Shown piece after piece: positions 23,261 to 34,079 of a stretch of DNA of 64,000 bases. Origin of the DNA: Marchantia polymorpha subsp. ruderalis (taxonomy: Eukaryota > Streptophyta > Marchantiopsida > Marchantiales > Marchantiaceae); the NCBI GenBank assembly GCA_037833965.1, contig AP031353.1, positions 27,964,501 through 28,028,500 on the forward strand, given 5' to 3'. The notes under the pieces were generated by a model. The model worked only from the letters and a program-made list of their open reading frames with translations. It was not told the DNA's origin and did not search any database. The position numbers were made by a program, and so were the translations under genes. The first letter of the stretch is position 1; each line of letters opens with the position of its first letter.

Positions 23261-25949
23261 AAAATTAAGTCAGCCAAAGGCTGCCACCACTATGGCGGCA
23301 ACAAAACTAAGTGGAGTTTCAGGCTGCCGCCACATCCGGCCATTTACTTTGGAGGTACTTTGCATGCCAGTGCATTCCAGTACACAACGGAGGTGGCTGT
23401 CCAAAACCCGTTACATTCAACAGATGGCGGTGGCGCTTGGCGCTTGGAGGTGAAGTTTCAAAACCCAGCGTCATAGCTCAAAGTCTGCAGTCAGTGACCC
23501 GAATATACATGCGGCAGCCAACCCTTCGTCAACGATGCACGGACCTTAGTTTGATTACTCGCTTTGGTGCCCTTTCTTGCTATTTCAGATGCAGTGCAAG
23601 GACAGAAGAATGTCCATCTAGGTTATCTGTATGTCTTTTGTCGTGATAGCTTGCGGTTCTGATTGGTGGTGGTAATGGTATCAACCGCCCAGGCTTTCCC
23701 CTTTCGGTGAATGCAGTTCAAAGCACGTACTTGGGCATCTTTGGCAGACAATCTGAGACTACCCAAATCATGTCAAAGTCAAAGCCTTGGCCGCCAGCAA
23801 GAAGAAGAGAAAGGATGCGCCACTAGAGGCTATTGTCGTAGAATAGCCAACGGTGAGAACATCTCTTGCATTAACTCTTGAGCTGTGTGTTGGTTGCCGT
23901 CTCCGATAAGACCTAGTTCAAACTGAGAAGTATGTGATCCCCGTGATGCAGAACTATCAGAACTAGCAGAACATCACAACATTATTACGTGTATATAATA
24001 ATGGAATACATTCATCTCGTTTGCAACTTTCTTGATATTGCGGACCTGTTCCATGCTGCCGGCTGCAAACATATTGGCAGCTCCCATTGATAGATGATTC
24101 TGGCTAGGAAATGGCTGATGCCCTAGATGCAGTCATAGTAGAGAAGCTCAAGCGTCGTGTCAATGCCTCCCCTATCATCGCCCTCACCATCGATGACAAC
24201 ACCGCATGTGATCTTACTGAGTATATGTTCCAGGAGATCTTGTTCATCAAGAACGGCCAGCGCAGGTCCGAATTCCTCATTCTTCAACCACTCACCAATA
24301 CCAACGCTACCTCTCATACCAAAGCACTGTTGACGTATGTCCAAAACATGTTAGACATGTTTGGGTCTTAAGCTTGTTGCATTTGGCATTGATGGTGCGT
24401 CTATCATAATGGACTGCCATGTCGGAATAGCAACACAGCTCGTTAGCCAAGTGGCTTCCGCTATGTTGCCAGTTCATGTGCAGTACATAACACAGCTCTT
24501 GTGGGTGGTGTGATCACCAAGGATACTCTATACGTATAGATCGAGGCAGCCGTCAATGGTGCTCATTCGTACTTTGCTAGATCATCTCAACGTTGGGTTG
24601 GCTTCAAGTACCATGCAGATGCTTGCAACTCACCCGGGTTGCGCATGCTCCGCGTGCATGATGTTAGGTGGCTATTTGTGAAGGGCTGCTTGTCGAACAT
24701 CATCACGGAGTATGCATCCATCATCGGCACCTTGCGCGATGACATGACCTCCAAAGATCCCAACAAGAAAACCAAACTGGCTGTTGAGAAGCTAAATGCG
24801 CAGTTCATGGAGATCGATACCATGCTTGGCTGCCGGGTCTTGATGTGACGGTTCAAATTGTTGCAGAACCTCAGTAAGTTTTCATACTAGCGAGATGTGC
24901 TATTTGATAAGCTGCGTGTCCAAGTTGACAACAAATCAATGGCATTGAAGCATGAATACTTAGAGAGTGACAAGATGTTCACAAGCAAAATGTAGAAGGG
25001 CTTTGTTGATCTGATTGATGAAGGAGAGGGTAGGAAGCTTAACCCGTTGTGTTGGAGTGATGATGACACTTTGCAGTTTGACACCAATGTCAAGGAGGAT
25101 GATGTGCTCATGCACGACATCATCAACACATTCACAGTGGGCCTTGAACAAATTAGCACACAGAAATTACCATGATGATTGAGAGCTACTTTCATGCAGC
25201 TGAGAGTCGTGCAAAGAAATTAGCTACAAACACTACCAAGCTGTTAGTGGTTGATCTCAAAGGAGTTTTCCTCCGGTTGAAGTGCTTGAGGACTTTGTTG
25301 TTTTGCAGCCAACCTATTGGATGATGAAGATATTGGTATCAAGGTGAACATCTTGTACAACAGATGTGGGAAGATCACCAAACTGATCAATGAGAAAGAA
25401 GTGTTAGCCTTAGTAGATCGTATTGAAGTAGAGTTGCAAGAGTATAGCGTCAAGGCTCTCATGCAAAATTTTGTGGAGGAGGGCAGACATCAGAGCACAA
25501 CCCAGTCATTTTGGAAGGCTATACTAGGAAATGACATCCTGTCAAACACATTGAGTATTTTCTACAAGTTGGCTGCAATTATGCTAGTTATCCCAATATG
25601 CTATGTGGACTCTGTTCTCTGCTATGAACTACCTCAAAGACGAAAAGCACAATCGCCTAAGGCCAAAACACCTCAATGTATGCGTTTGAATTTAGCAGTC
25701 ATCGTACACAGCGCACAATTTTTCATATCTAGTTGCATTGGCAAAATGGGAGGCAACCAAAGAGCGCCGCATGTAATAGGAGGAGTCAATAGGCAAGCGG
25801 GTTAGACTGGTATAGCAAAGGCACATAGGAAGTGTCTGAGTTCCCCATGTGCAGAAAAATTGCCTTGTGGCGGCAGGATTTTGATAAAAGCCAACCAAAA
25901 CGCCACAGCTAGCCGTGATGACAAAAATTTAATGCAATGCAGCCAAAAC

Positions 25950-26049
25950 GCCACATGTGGCTGGAACAAAAATAATAAATGGGTATCCAACCGCCACAGC
26001 GTGGCGGTTTCAATATCAATCCTGCGGGAGGCAAACTGCCACAAGTGGC
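25950..26049. repeat. Subterminal palindromes of relic B (right)
   Basis: Three short palindromes lie within 100 bp: gccacatgtggc at 25950-25961, aaccgccac/agc/gtggcggtt at 25989-26009, and gccacaagtggc at 26038-26049. Together with the left cluster they suggest transposase-binding subterminal repeats of the hAT-type relic. Confidence 0.75.
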
Positions 26050-26055
26050 ATTTTG

Positions 26056-27411
26056 AAAATAAGCCTAAACTAAACATTGATTCAATCTTATCAAATAGAT
26101 GTCAAATGTGTGATATACGTTATTAGGTCAAATTTTACTGAACCTTACGAACTTTGTTAATTAACTTCTATTGGTAAAAATTTTTACACTAGTAAAAATA
26201 AACAAATTCCAAATTTTACTCATAATAAAGTCAAAAAAAATTCTCATTCAACTTAAATTTTAACATAAGAAATAAATAAAATATTTGAATATTTATTTTT
26301 AATTGGTTGATGATAATATTTCTTGTCAAAATTTGTAACAATCAGATTTTTATAAATTGTGTTAAATAGTAATAGTGATATATCATAATTTAAATATCAA
26401 AAAGTGCAACATTTTGGCTTGAAATGATTTACAAAATAAATATTAAAACAAAAAATACTTTATCACATCAGAAGTTGCAAACTTAAAAATATTTTAAAAA
26501 TAAAAATATAATTATTATTTTTCATATTATATGTTAACTAAAATAAAAAATGATCTTGATGAAGACATAATATTGATAGAAAAAATAAAACATATCCATA
26601 AGATTAGAACTTAATCTTTATAACATTTCTTCTATATTTTTAAATACATATACATATCCAACTCTAATTATGTAATCTTCCAGTTCCAAATCACAACAAT
26701 AAATCACAAGTAAATATGGGTAAATTGTCTTAGAATTCTATCATTGCTTTGATTCCTCAAGATTGATCCAAACTATGTCATCATCACTAAGTTATCATCA
26801 TTTTTTACCAAAGTCATTACATTGAGTTGGGTCATAATCATCATAGTTGCAGAAACGTTTAATTTGCACTTGTTTTCAATTTTTAAACATATCCGCATAA
26901 AATTTTGTAGCGATGTTAGTCTACCTACAACTCGCTTGACCAAATTTTTGATCTCTTGCACCTCATATATCTTTTATATCGTATGTTAGTAGTCCAACTA
27001 AATGCTCTTGGTATAAGCTCTGGATAAGATATGGGTGCAGCATTAGACACAGACTTTACACTTGCATTCGATGGATTTTTATATAGACTAGTTTGCTACA
27101 AAAAATAATAATTTAATTCACATCCGATAAGCGCATCTGTACCTCGACCTGCGAGGATTTAAAAATGAAGCTTGTGGTAGTTGATGATTATGTATATCTA
27201 CAGCAAAGACCATGGAGAGTGAGCAGTCGTGAATTATTATGCAATTCTGTAGTGTACAGACAATGTGGAGCCGCGAAAACGGATGAGCGAGGGCAGCTCG
27301 TGTCGTGCAACGTGTCGTACGATGAGGATAGGTCCAACGAATCCGACATGATGTCGGATTCATTTGTTCACAACGGAGTCCAAAAATATCGCTCCGAGGA
27401 GTTCAGGAGAA
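26056..27411. other. AT-rich spacer and FolB upstream region
   Basis: Very AT-rich DNA to about 27110, without coding character. It becomes balanced from about 27240 just ahead of the FolB start. 'gatttaaaaatg' near 27156 is the only TATA-like run close to the gene, and its role is uncertain. Confidence 0.45.
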
Positions 27412-28583
27412 ATGGCACAGCGCTTGTCGGCTGCTGTCATCAGAGCGGTGAGAAATTGTAGCGAATATCACCTCCGCAGGTGCCGCGCAGCTCCAAATGG
27501 TGGAGCATTGCAGTGCTGGGAAGACGCTCAGGGTCACCCCCGAGTTTTCAACCATGCGGTCGCGGCGTTCAGGCGGTGAGTGTATTGTTTTCACTTTTCA
27601 GAATTCGCTTCCTCTTTTACGTCTGCAGCCGGGTTTAAGGGAATGCTGAGAAGAATGCTGAGAAGTCTACGGTTCGTCGCTGAGCTTATAAGTTTCAAAT
27701 TGTGAATTCAGATCATCGAGTTCTTACGAAGGGTCTGGTGAACCGTATATCCCGTAAGTGGACTCTTCTTCTTCTCGTACATTTATAGGTATTCAATTGC
27801 TTGGGCCGGACTACAATTTCCTTCTATGGTGACCTGAAGAGACAACCGTAAACTTGCATTGTCTGTAAAAATCTCTGCCTCTCTGTTCGTTTTCTTTGTT
27901 ACGTTTCGTACGGAGTCATCTGTGATGGCTCAAGCTCGGGGAGATTTATTCCTGCTCGTTGCCATGTTCCGAGAGATCCAGAGAGCGTGTTAAAGGAAAA
28001 GACAGATTGATAATTCGGGGCGGTAAGTTTCAAGGCTATCACGGTGTGATTGATGAGGAGAAGATATTGGGACAGAAGTTCATGGTCGACGTGGATGCGT
28101 GGGTAGATCTCAAAAAGTGCGGCACCTCCGATGATGTGAACGACACTGTGAGCTACGCGGATGTTTTCAGGTGTGCGCCATCAGTTTCTTTGTTGAACTT
28201 GACCGAGCCGAGGCGTTTTGATTTCGAAGAAAAAAAATCTGAATTGGTGAATCAGACAGAATCGTGTAGCTTTCTGCCCCTTTTCCCGCATTGACCTGCT
28301 GCACGTAATTCCCTAAGGAATCAGATGGCTCCGCATTTGCTTACCTGTTTTTATTAACCACTTGGATGTACTTAGTATCATGCAGAAGATCGTGGAAGGT
28401 CCGACATTTGATCTGGTAGAAAAAGTAGCTCATGAGATAGCTCGCGAGGTGTTAGCAGCACATCCGTCCATAACGGAGATGCGCGTCAGGGTTTACAAAC
28501 AGGCCCCGCCAATAACTGGTTACGTGGAAAGTCTGGGCATCGAAGTCTTCCGAACTCCTTCGGACTTCGTCAGCAGAAGTTAG
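27412..28583 (+). CDS. folB: Dihydroneopterin aldolase with mitochondrial-type presequence
   Basis: Four exons, 27412-27575, 27712-27753 (42-nt micro-exon), 27982-28170 and 28376-28583, all join in phase 2 to give 200 aa. Residues 74-191 form the aldolase domain: 'GKDRLIIRGGKFQGYHGVI', E94/E95 in the position of the catalytic-site Glu, 'SYADVF' with Y127, 'LVEKVAHEIA' with the pterin-binding Glu (E147), and the catalytic Lys in 'VYKQAPP' (K173). Known: it cleaves 7,8-dihydroneopterin to 6-hydroxymethyldihydropterin and glycolaldehyde, and can epimerise the substrate, in folate synthesis. Residues 1-55 start MAQRLSAAVIRAVRN, rich in Arg/Ala/Ser without acidic residues until 18, like a mitochondrial presequence. 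Angiosperm FolB proteins are about 125-160 aa and lack one. The exon 3 acceptor (tccag) has a weak pyrimidine tract, but frame and protein continuity support it. Confidence 0.88.
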
Positions 28584-29058
28584 TCAATTTTAGAACTATG
28601 TCCTCTACTATCAACTGTGTAGCAAAGCCTGACATTCAGGAACTTACAAAGATAGGAACGCTAAAGGTAAACCCGTGGTGTCATACTCTGTACGCGGAAC
28701 TCCATCTCCAGCTGCTTTCAAAATTGTGGGGATCGAATGTTCATTTGAGGTTCCAGCATAATACCGAAAGTGCGGCTTTAGTTGGTGAGTTCAATAGAAA
28801 CTTTTTGTTTCTTCATTGTTTTTTGGGGAATAAAGTTGGAGGAGAGAACTGGAATGGACCTGCTGATGAGACTGCATGGTTGGTTACGTTTTTTGTGTAA
28901 TCAATGAATTTAAGTGGCTGCAACAGGCCATGAAGGCTTTGCTCTTCCTCGTTCATGCATTCACTTCTCTTTGATGGCCAGATTCTCAGTGCTTGTGGAA
29001 GAACGAACTCGGTAATAAGAGAACATGTGGGTTCATCTTTGTGTTCCGTTTTGTGTAC

Positions 29059-29090
29059 TGTTTTTCATTCCCAACCGGGAATGAAAAACA
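29059..29090. repeat. Perfect 14-bp hairpin
   Basis: The arms tgtttttcattccc and gggaatgaaaaaca are exact reverse complements separated by aacc. It lies about 475 bp past the FolB stop codon, so it might fall in the 3' region of that transcript. Confidence 0.9.
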
Positions 29091-29356
29091 AATTATGGAG
29101 ATCACACACAGTTCTCAATTGTTGCTACACGAGGTACCAAAGGCGGATGTAAATGTGTAGAAACTGCTAAGAACCTCCAGAAAAGAGGGAAGGGTTAAGA
29201 TAGCGATATCTACGCCTGCCTCAAGAAAATGCACAACGACCCGAGCACAGTTCTTTTAATGGATTCAGCCAAAACCCAAGACGAGGGTCAAACCTCGTTC
29301 TCTTTTGTGCGTTCATGTTAGAAGAGTTCCCTGATCTGCCTTTGTAGCTAACTTAG

Positions 29357-29579
29357 TTGCAATAAGGGATATCTCGTCTATGATTTTAACGTGGAAAACC
29401 CCGTGGTACGTGGTCTCACCGGCCGCAAGGATATCATAGACATGGCTATAGTTGATGATTCTATGATTCATCCACAGGTTGTACGTGACGTTACGGCATT
29501 CGTTAACAAGATAGAAATCGAACGCGCCATCAATGCCTTAAGTCGCTGGCAAAGTATTGATTTTTCGAGAAATATGTAG
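29357..29579 (+). CDS. Unidentified coding-like stretch (possible exon)
   Basis: A plus-strand open stretch that begins after a possible splice acceptor (aacttag, 29350-29356) and ends at TAG 29577-29579. It reads 'GYLVYDFNVENPVVRGLTGR' followed by 'KDIIDMAIVDDSMIHPQVV' and 'RDVTAFVNKIEIERAINALS'. The composition looks like real, mixed alpha/beta protein, but I do not recognise the family. There is no credible ATG ahead of it, so it would be an internal or terminal exon, a pseudogene fragment, or chance. It is about 770 bp downstream of FolB on the same strand. Confidence 0.25.
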
Positions 29580-30822
29580 CATTCTCCCTTACGGTTGTTA
29601 TCAATATCATTAGCATCCAAGGTTGTACTTACAAATCACACAAATGTCAACAGGGGAATCTTTAGATTTCCTGTTTCTATCCTCTTCCAATTTGATCCTT
29701 GCTTCCTTGCCTGCCACATATCTGTTTTTGAACGCACTTGGTGTTGTTTGGCTTCTTGGCCTCTCACCTGTTTCTCCTCCTATTTCAAAGATTCAATGGA
29801 AATGATTTATTTGACTGAAGTGTCCGACTAATTTTTAGAATCTTCTGTGAATTAATTGAAAGAGTTTCACAACTGTAAGACTATCTTATAAATTAAAAAG
29901 CATGTTTACCTTATAAACTCTCAATCAATTTAGAACGTAACTATTGAACCTTATAAACTCTCAATCCTCGTAGAACATAACTAATGATCTACATATATAA
30001 TATTTTCTTGTTGAGTGATCCACACGCACGAGAGATGACAAGTTAACAAAATAAAGATGTTTGGAATGTGGGTAGACACTTCTGGAGTGTGGTAATTGCT
30101 GACATATATCACAAGGGTGAATCTAGTGGGTTATCCAAGAACCAGTATCTATAATTTAATATTATCTGGTTATTCTTGTATATACATGTTAGGAAAGTTG
30201 ATGTTCACGTTCTTGCTTGTTTTGCGAGAATTCATGCTCGTTACAACCTTTCTAGTCATAGTTAACTTATTCATCGACATACATCTCCGAGAATGCATTC
30301 TAGTTCGCTGATCCAGTTTCTAGAATGTTGTCCAGCGCTCATCAAGTGCAGTCATGGATTGGCCCAGTAATATTGCTAAATAGAGAGATCGTATAATGTA
30401 AACACATGATCGCCTATGGTAGAAAAACATTTTTGCAAGGAAAAATACTACGAGATCTGACCGAGTGCAAAAGCTCTCATATTTACATTATATGACCAGA
30501 AGAGTCAGCTAAGATCTCAGGTTGCAGAATTTCAATGCCGTAAAACTATGAAAAACAGCAATGAGTTACTGACACGCAGGACTGAATTCTGAGGGTATGG
30601 GATGATAATACTACGATCTCATAGAGGTCTTCGCAACTGCGAGCAATCGTCAGTAGCATTGTTCTCGAGCAACTGCCCCGAGCCGCAGCTCCTACAACCA
30701 ACATTATTCGTACTAAAAACTTCAACATTGCACTCTGCACTTGCTCGCAGCTCGTCTTATTCTACTTGAGAAGATGTCCTCGAGTTCTCAGAAAGAGAAG
30801 GTTTCAACATCAGGACGCCAGT

Positions 30823-31389
30823 CTACATCGTCTGCTGAGCTCTAGAGTAACTATCAGCGACTTCAACGTTCAAGAAAACATCGTACTTGAATAGGACGTC
30901 ACTGATATCGGTGACATTGTAAGCTTTCGCAATGCCATAGCCTTGAGCACCACGAAAATCACCCGTTCCAGCGATGATCGGTACTTCCCACGTCGTTGTG
31001 CCGGGAGTAACTCGTCCTTGGACACTGAAGGTGCCGACGTATTCCGAAGAGTTATACGAGACCGAGAAAGACGCGTGATATGTGTTATTTTCCAAATGCG
31101 ATATATCAGCGAGAGTTCCACCCGTGTTCCCGAGCAGGAGCGAGTTTCTGTCCTCTGTCGCCCTTATCGGGCTGTGGAATACTCTGATATCTCCGAAGGC
31201 AGGATCTCCCTTGTTTTCTCCAACGGTTGCAACAACGACAGAGGTCTCAGATCCTTTAACAAATGTGTCGTGGACGTAGTACGTAAGATTGATAGACTTC
31301 TTGAGGCCAAGGTTGCTCGCCTCTGACTGGAAAATCCCTATCAAAGAGATCAGAAGAACGAGACTCCAGCATATCGTGAGTCTCTCCAT
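30823..31389 (-). CDS. Dirigent family secreted protein
   Basis: A single exon of 188 aa. Residues 1 to about 24 form a signal peptide (hydrophobic SLVLLISLIGIF, probable cleavage after SEA), so the protein should be secreted to the cell wall. The dirigent domain follows: 'LTYYVHDTFVKG', 'GDIRVFHSPIRATEDRNS', 'GNTGGTLADISH', 'YHASFSVSYNSSEYVGTFSV', then 'WEVPIIAGTGDFRGAQGYG', which is the conserved GTG.F..A.G core. Known: dirigent proteins are trimeric beta-barrels that direct stereoselective coupling of phenoxy radicals in lignan and lignin-like synthesis, often in defence or wall formation. Mosses carry divergent members whose substrates are unknown. Several N-glycosylation sequons (NLT, NNT, NSS, NVT) are present. 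No break is seen, and family membership is secure while substrate is not. Confidence 0.9.
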   Translation of the reverse strand: MERLTICWSLVLLISLIGIFQSEASNLGLKKSINLTYYVHDTFVKGSETSVVVATVGENKGDPAFGDIRVFHSPIRATEDRNSLLLGNTGGTLADISHLENNTYHASFSVSYNSSEYVGTFSVQGRVTPGTTTWEVPIIAGTGDFRGAQGYGIAKAYNVTDISDVLFKYDVFLNVEVADSYSRAQQTM

Positions 31390-31535
31390 AATGAACCTCT
31401 GATATGAGGAAAATTGTGGTCTGATGAAACTTCAGAATGACGAAGGCGAGGAGAGCAGCCGTCGGCTCGCACTGTCGATTGCTATCACAAGTGCTGAGCG
31501 TAATATATGGACTATAATTCAGTGGAGCGATGTAG

Positions 31536-31544
31536 ATATATATA
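31536..31544 (-). promoter_or_regulatory. TATA box of the dirigent gene
   Basis: A TATATATA run read on the minus strand, about 150 bp upstream of the dirigent start codon. This would place transcription start near 31510 and give a leader of about 120 nt. It sits only a few bases from a transposon-like end (cagtggcgga, 31551). Confidence 0.5.
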
Positions 31545-31550
31545 CATATC

Positions 31551-31695
31551 CAGTGGCGGAGCAAGCGGGGGGGGATTGTCTACAGATTGTGAAAATCTAC
31601 GGTCGAGAAAAAAATTTCTCTAGAATAACTAGAGAAAATTAGGAGAAAAATGCCCCCCCCCCCCACACCAAAAAATATCTATGTACATAGATCCA
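31551..31695. mobile_element. Short non-autonomous transposon-like fragment
   Basis: The segment starts 'cagtggcggagcaagcgggg' with an 8-base G run (31567-31574). It ends with a 12-base C run (31653-31664) followed by 'acaccaaaaaatatc' and 'tagatccagga'. Opposed G and C runs behind a CAGTGGCGGA terminus are familiar from small hAT-like plant elements. The far end and the target-site duplication are not defined. It lies immediately upstream of the dirigent TATA box and may have changed that promoter. Confidence 0.4.
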
Positions 31696-34079
31696 GGAGA
31701 TCTGAGCTTGTTTAAGCTTCCGTCGTAGGCCATATTTAATATTCTCATATCTAGTCAAAGCAAAAGCTGAAAGAATCGAATACATTCGGTATAATGTGAT
31801 TCAGTGCCACTTAAATCCACTGGAATTAATTCTTTATGCACAAAGCCGTTTGAGGAGCTGGCGGAGAAGGGATCAGACCGCAGGATCCTTCTCTGCAGTC
31901 GCAGAGATCGATTTTATATAACTTTGGCTGTGTAAAATATTTGGTAAAATGATTCCCTTGATTTTGGGATGTTAAATGTTTGGAAAATCAATGCTCCAAC
32001 TCTAGCCATTACGTCGTAGTTCAGAATGTTCCATTTACAGGATTTTGCTGAGAATCAATCTCATATAATGGACTGAGAAGCGAATGAATTGTGGAGGATA
32101 TAGGAGTCGCTTTCGAGAAGTTTCTGCGATACCCACGAGAACTTCGTGGAAATGACTCCTATTTCTGGAATGGGCCTCTGAACAGACTGGGGTCCAATTG
32201 ATATTCTAGTACGAAAAAAAGAAATGGAAATAAACTCCACGGGAAACAAGAGTAGAATAGACAACAGTAAAACCAGGAAGTGGGCCATCATCCTCCTTAA
32301 CAACTCTTCCTCTTCTCACAGACACATGAACTTCGTGACTTCTGTTTCTGTGAACTCTGCCTCATCGAATACTCACACCGACAGCTCTCTACCGAAAAGC
32401 ATCATCGGGGGTTCTTTGTAGGAACTTACGTAGATCCCAAATGATTTGATCACCTGTGCTTCTCGCCGTTGAAGATAATTTTATACTTATGCATCTGACA
32501 GGTCCCTTCACCTCAGGCACATGGGCGGCTCACATCCTCCAACGAAAAGTGTGACATTTCTCCAGACAACTCTAATTTTTAGCACTTTGTTTACTGCTGA
32601 ATGTATGGAATCAACAATCTACAAGTATCCGAGACAAGTTCAGGGGACAATTATCAAAGCATCGTTCAGTTTTGGTCGAGCATAGATCTGTTATAGATAG
32701 CTTCACCAATAATATATTGGTGAAGTCGTCAGTCAGAGTAGACTGTTGATAAACAGCGTCGCATCACATACAGAGAGAGGCACGTTCTTTATTTCTGGAT
32801 GGTGTAGATTACGCGGATTTTGTGAGATTCAAAGCACGGGAATGAGAAGAGAGCACGTGTACAGTCTATTGTGCCTAAGCAGTTCCTAAGGATATCAGAC
32901 TATTTCCTTTCACATCTGAAAAAGTTTCCGTATATAATTCCGTGGTCACACTCATAGCCGTCAGTGATTATATATGTTTCTGCTCGTGGAGAACGGATCA
33001 GTGAATGGTACTTTTACGGTTGCCGATAGAACCACTTCTGTTTATGTCAGTTGATTGAAGAGGGCTATATATATCCCTAAGGCCTGCTCTACAATTGACA
33101 CAAGTCAGTAAGCTTCATTTCGAGCGAAGGAGCAAAAACCGTGAATCCTTGTCATCTGTAACGCTGGGAGCTTATGCATTCATCTACTCTTGTGGCTGAA
33201 GCTTACTGCCGACTGCAGTCCCCATCTTAGCTTCAGAACATTGGCGGCAAGGAGGTTTCCACATAGTGAACCTCCATATTTCTTTTAGTTAAATTGTGAC
33301 CCTTAGTTGGAAGATCCGTCCTGTCTTAAGGAGAACTGCATGCTTTGCTCACTTACATGATTGAGAACCTCTGCTCAGAAGATTGATATCGATTTAAAAA
33401 TTGCCTCGATGTAAGTAGGAGCTCAAGAGTGACGACATGCTGAAAGGACTCATCCGAGCAACTTGTACCGCTTGAAGGTCTGAGCCACAGTGAGTGAAAT
33501 AATGAAGGCATATATTTTAGACTGTCATCGGTGGCATTCTCAGAATCATAGATTCGACCAAAACATACGTCATGGTCTAACAATGCTTCGGAGGAATAAT
33601 ACGGATTTCCCAACAAAAAACCACAGATATCACCCAGCCCACCTTGCAAAAACAGTTGATGTAGCCTGAATCCTTTATATTACAATGAATATGAGCAGGC
33701 ATGATTATACTAGTCGGTAGCATAAATCACCTAAAAACGCTTAATTTAGTCGTATCAAGAAAATTATTTTAGATAATTTAGGCGCTTTTGTGCAAAAAAC
33801 TACTTTCAGTGCACTTTGAAAGCTAATGAGGGGTTCGGAGAGAGAATCACCATCAATCGGAGAGAGAACTGGTTGTGAGTCTCGTGAGCAGAGAAAAAAT
33901 AATTTACAAACTCCGGATTATGATCTAGGTGAGTTATGAGACTGACGTGGTTACAACTTGATTGAAAATCATCCCACCTTATTGGCTGAAATTTCTCCTA
34001 CTTCAATTATAGTCTAGATGCTCCGGTTAACTTAGGCGCTAGAGGGAGCGTGAATTTATGCGTCTCGGTATACTGTCGC
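31696..34079. other. Spacer without supported gene
   Basis: Mixed DNA with scattered short open frames (for example 32061-32303 and 33353-33649 on the minus strand) that I cannot assign. A 10-bp hairpin lies at 32701-32725 (cttcaccaat / attggtgaag). Nothing else is supported. Confidence 0.45.

Larger units (their letters stand above)
23140..26055 (+). mobile_element. Decayed DUF4371/hAT-type transposon (relic B)
   Basis: The core runs from about 24100 to 25660 in several broken plus-strand frames. 24111-24371 opens with 'MADALDAVIVEKL' and 'ASPIIALTIDDNT', matching the SP(F)I.LSIDEST motif of DUF4371/hAT transposases. At 24360-24510 another frame gives 'LVAFGIDGASIIMDCHVGIA' and 'ATQLV.QVASAMLPVHVQYI', equivalent to the DGA...G.A..L......L..HC.AH block. 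At 24640-24690 'LRMLRVHDVRWL' corresponds to the family's 'HDTRWLS'. The C-terminal part, 25310-25600, ends near 'LAAIMLVIPICYVDSV', the position of the hAT dimerisation 'lsiPvSsaecER'. The core is flanked on both sides by clustered GCCAC/GTGGC palindromes, which probably mark the subterminal repeats. Frameshifts and stops make it inactive. Exact termini and target-site duplication are not established. Confidence 0.65.
28584..30822. other. FolB 3' flank and spacer
   Basis: Probable 3' untranslated sequence, then spacer. It contains a perfect 14-bp hairpin at 29059-29090 and a coding-like stretch at about 29357-29579, both listed separately. From 29580 to 30820 the DNA is AT-rich. No further gene is supported. 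Confidence 0.45.

Noticed and set aside
28598..28900. 100-codon plus-strand frame just after FolB
   Set aside because: Starts within the expected FolB 3' untranslated region and has no recognisable motif.
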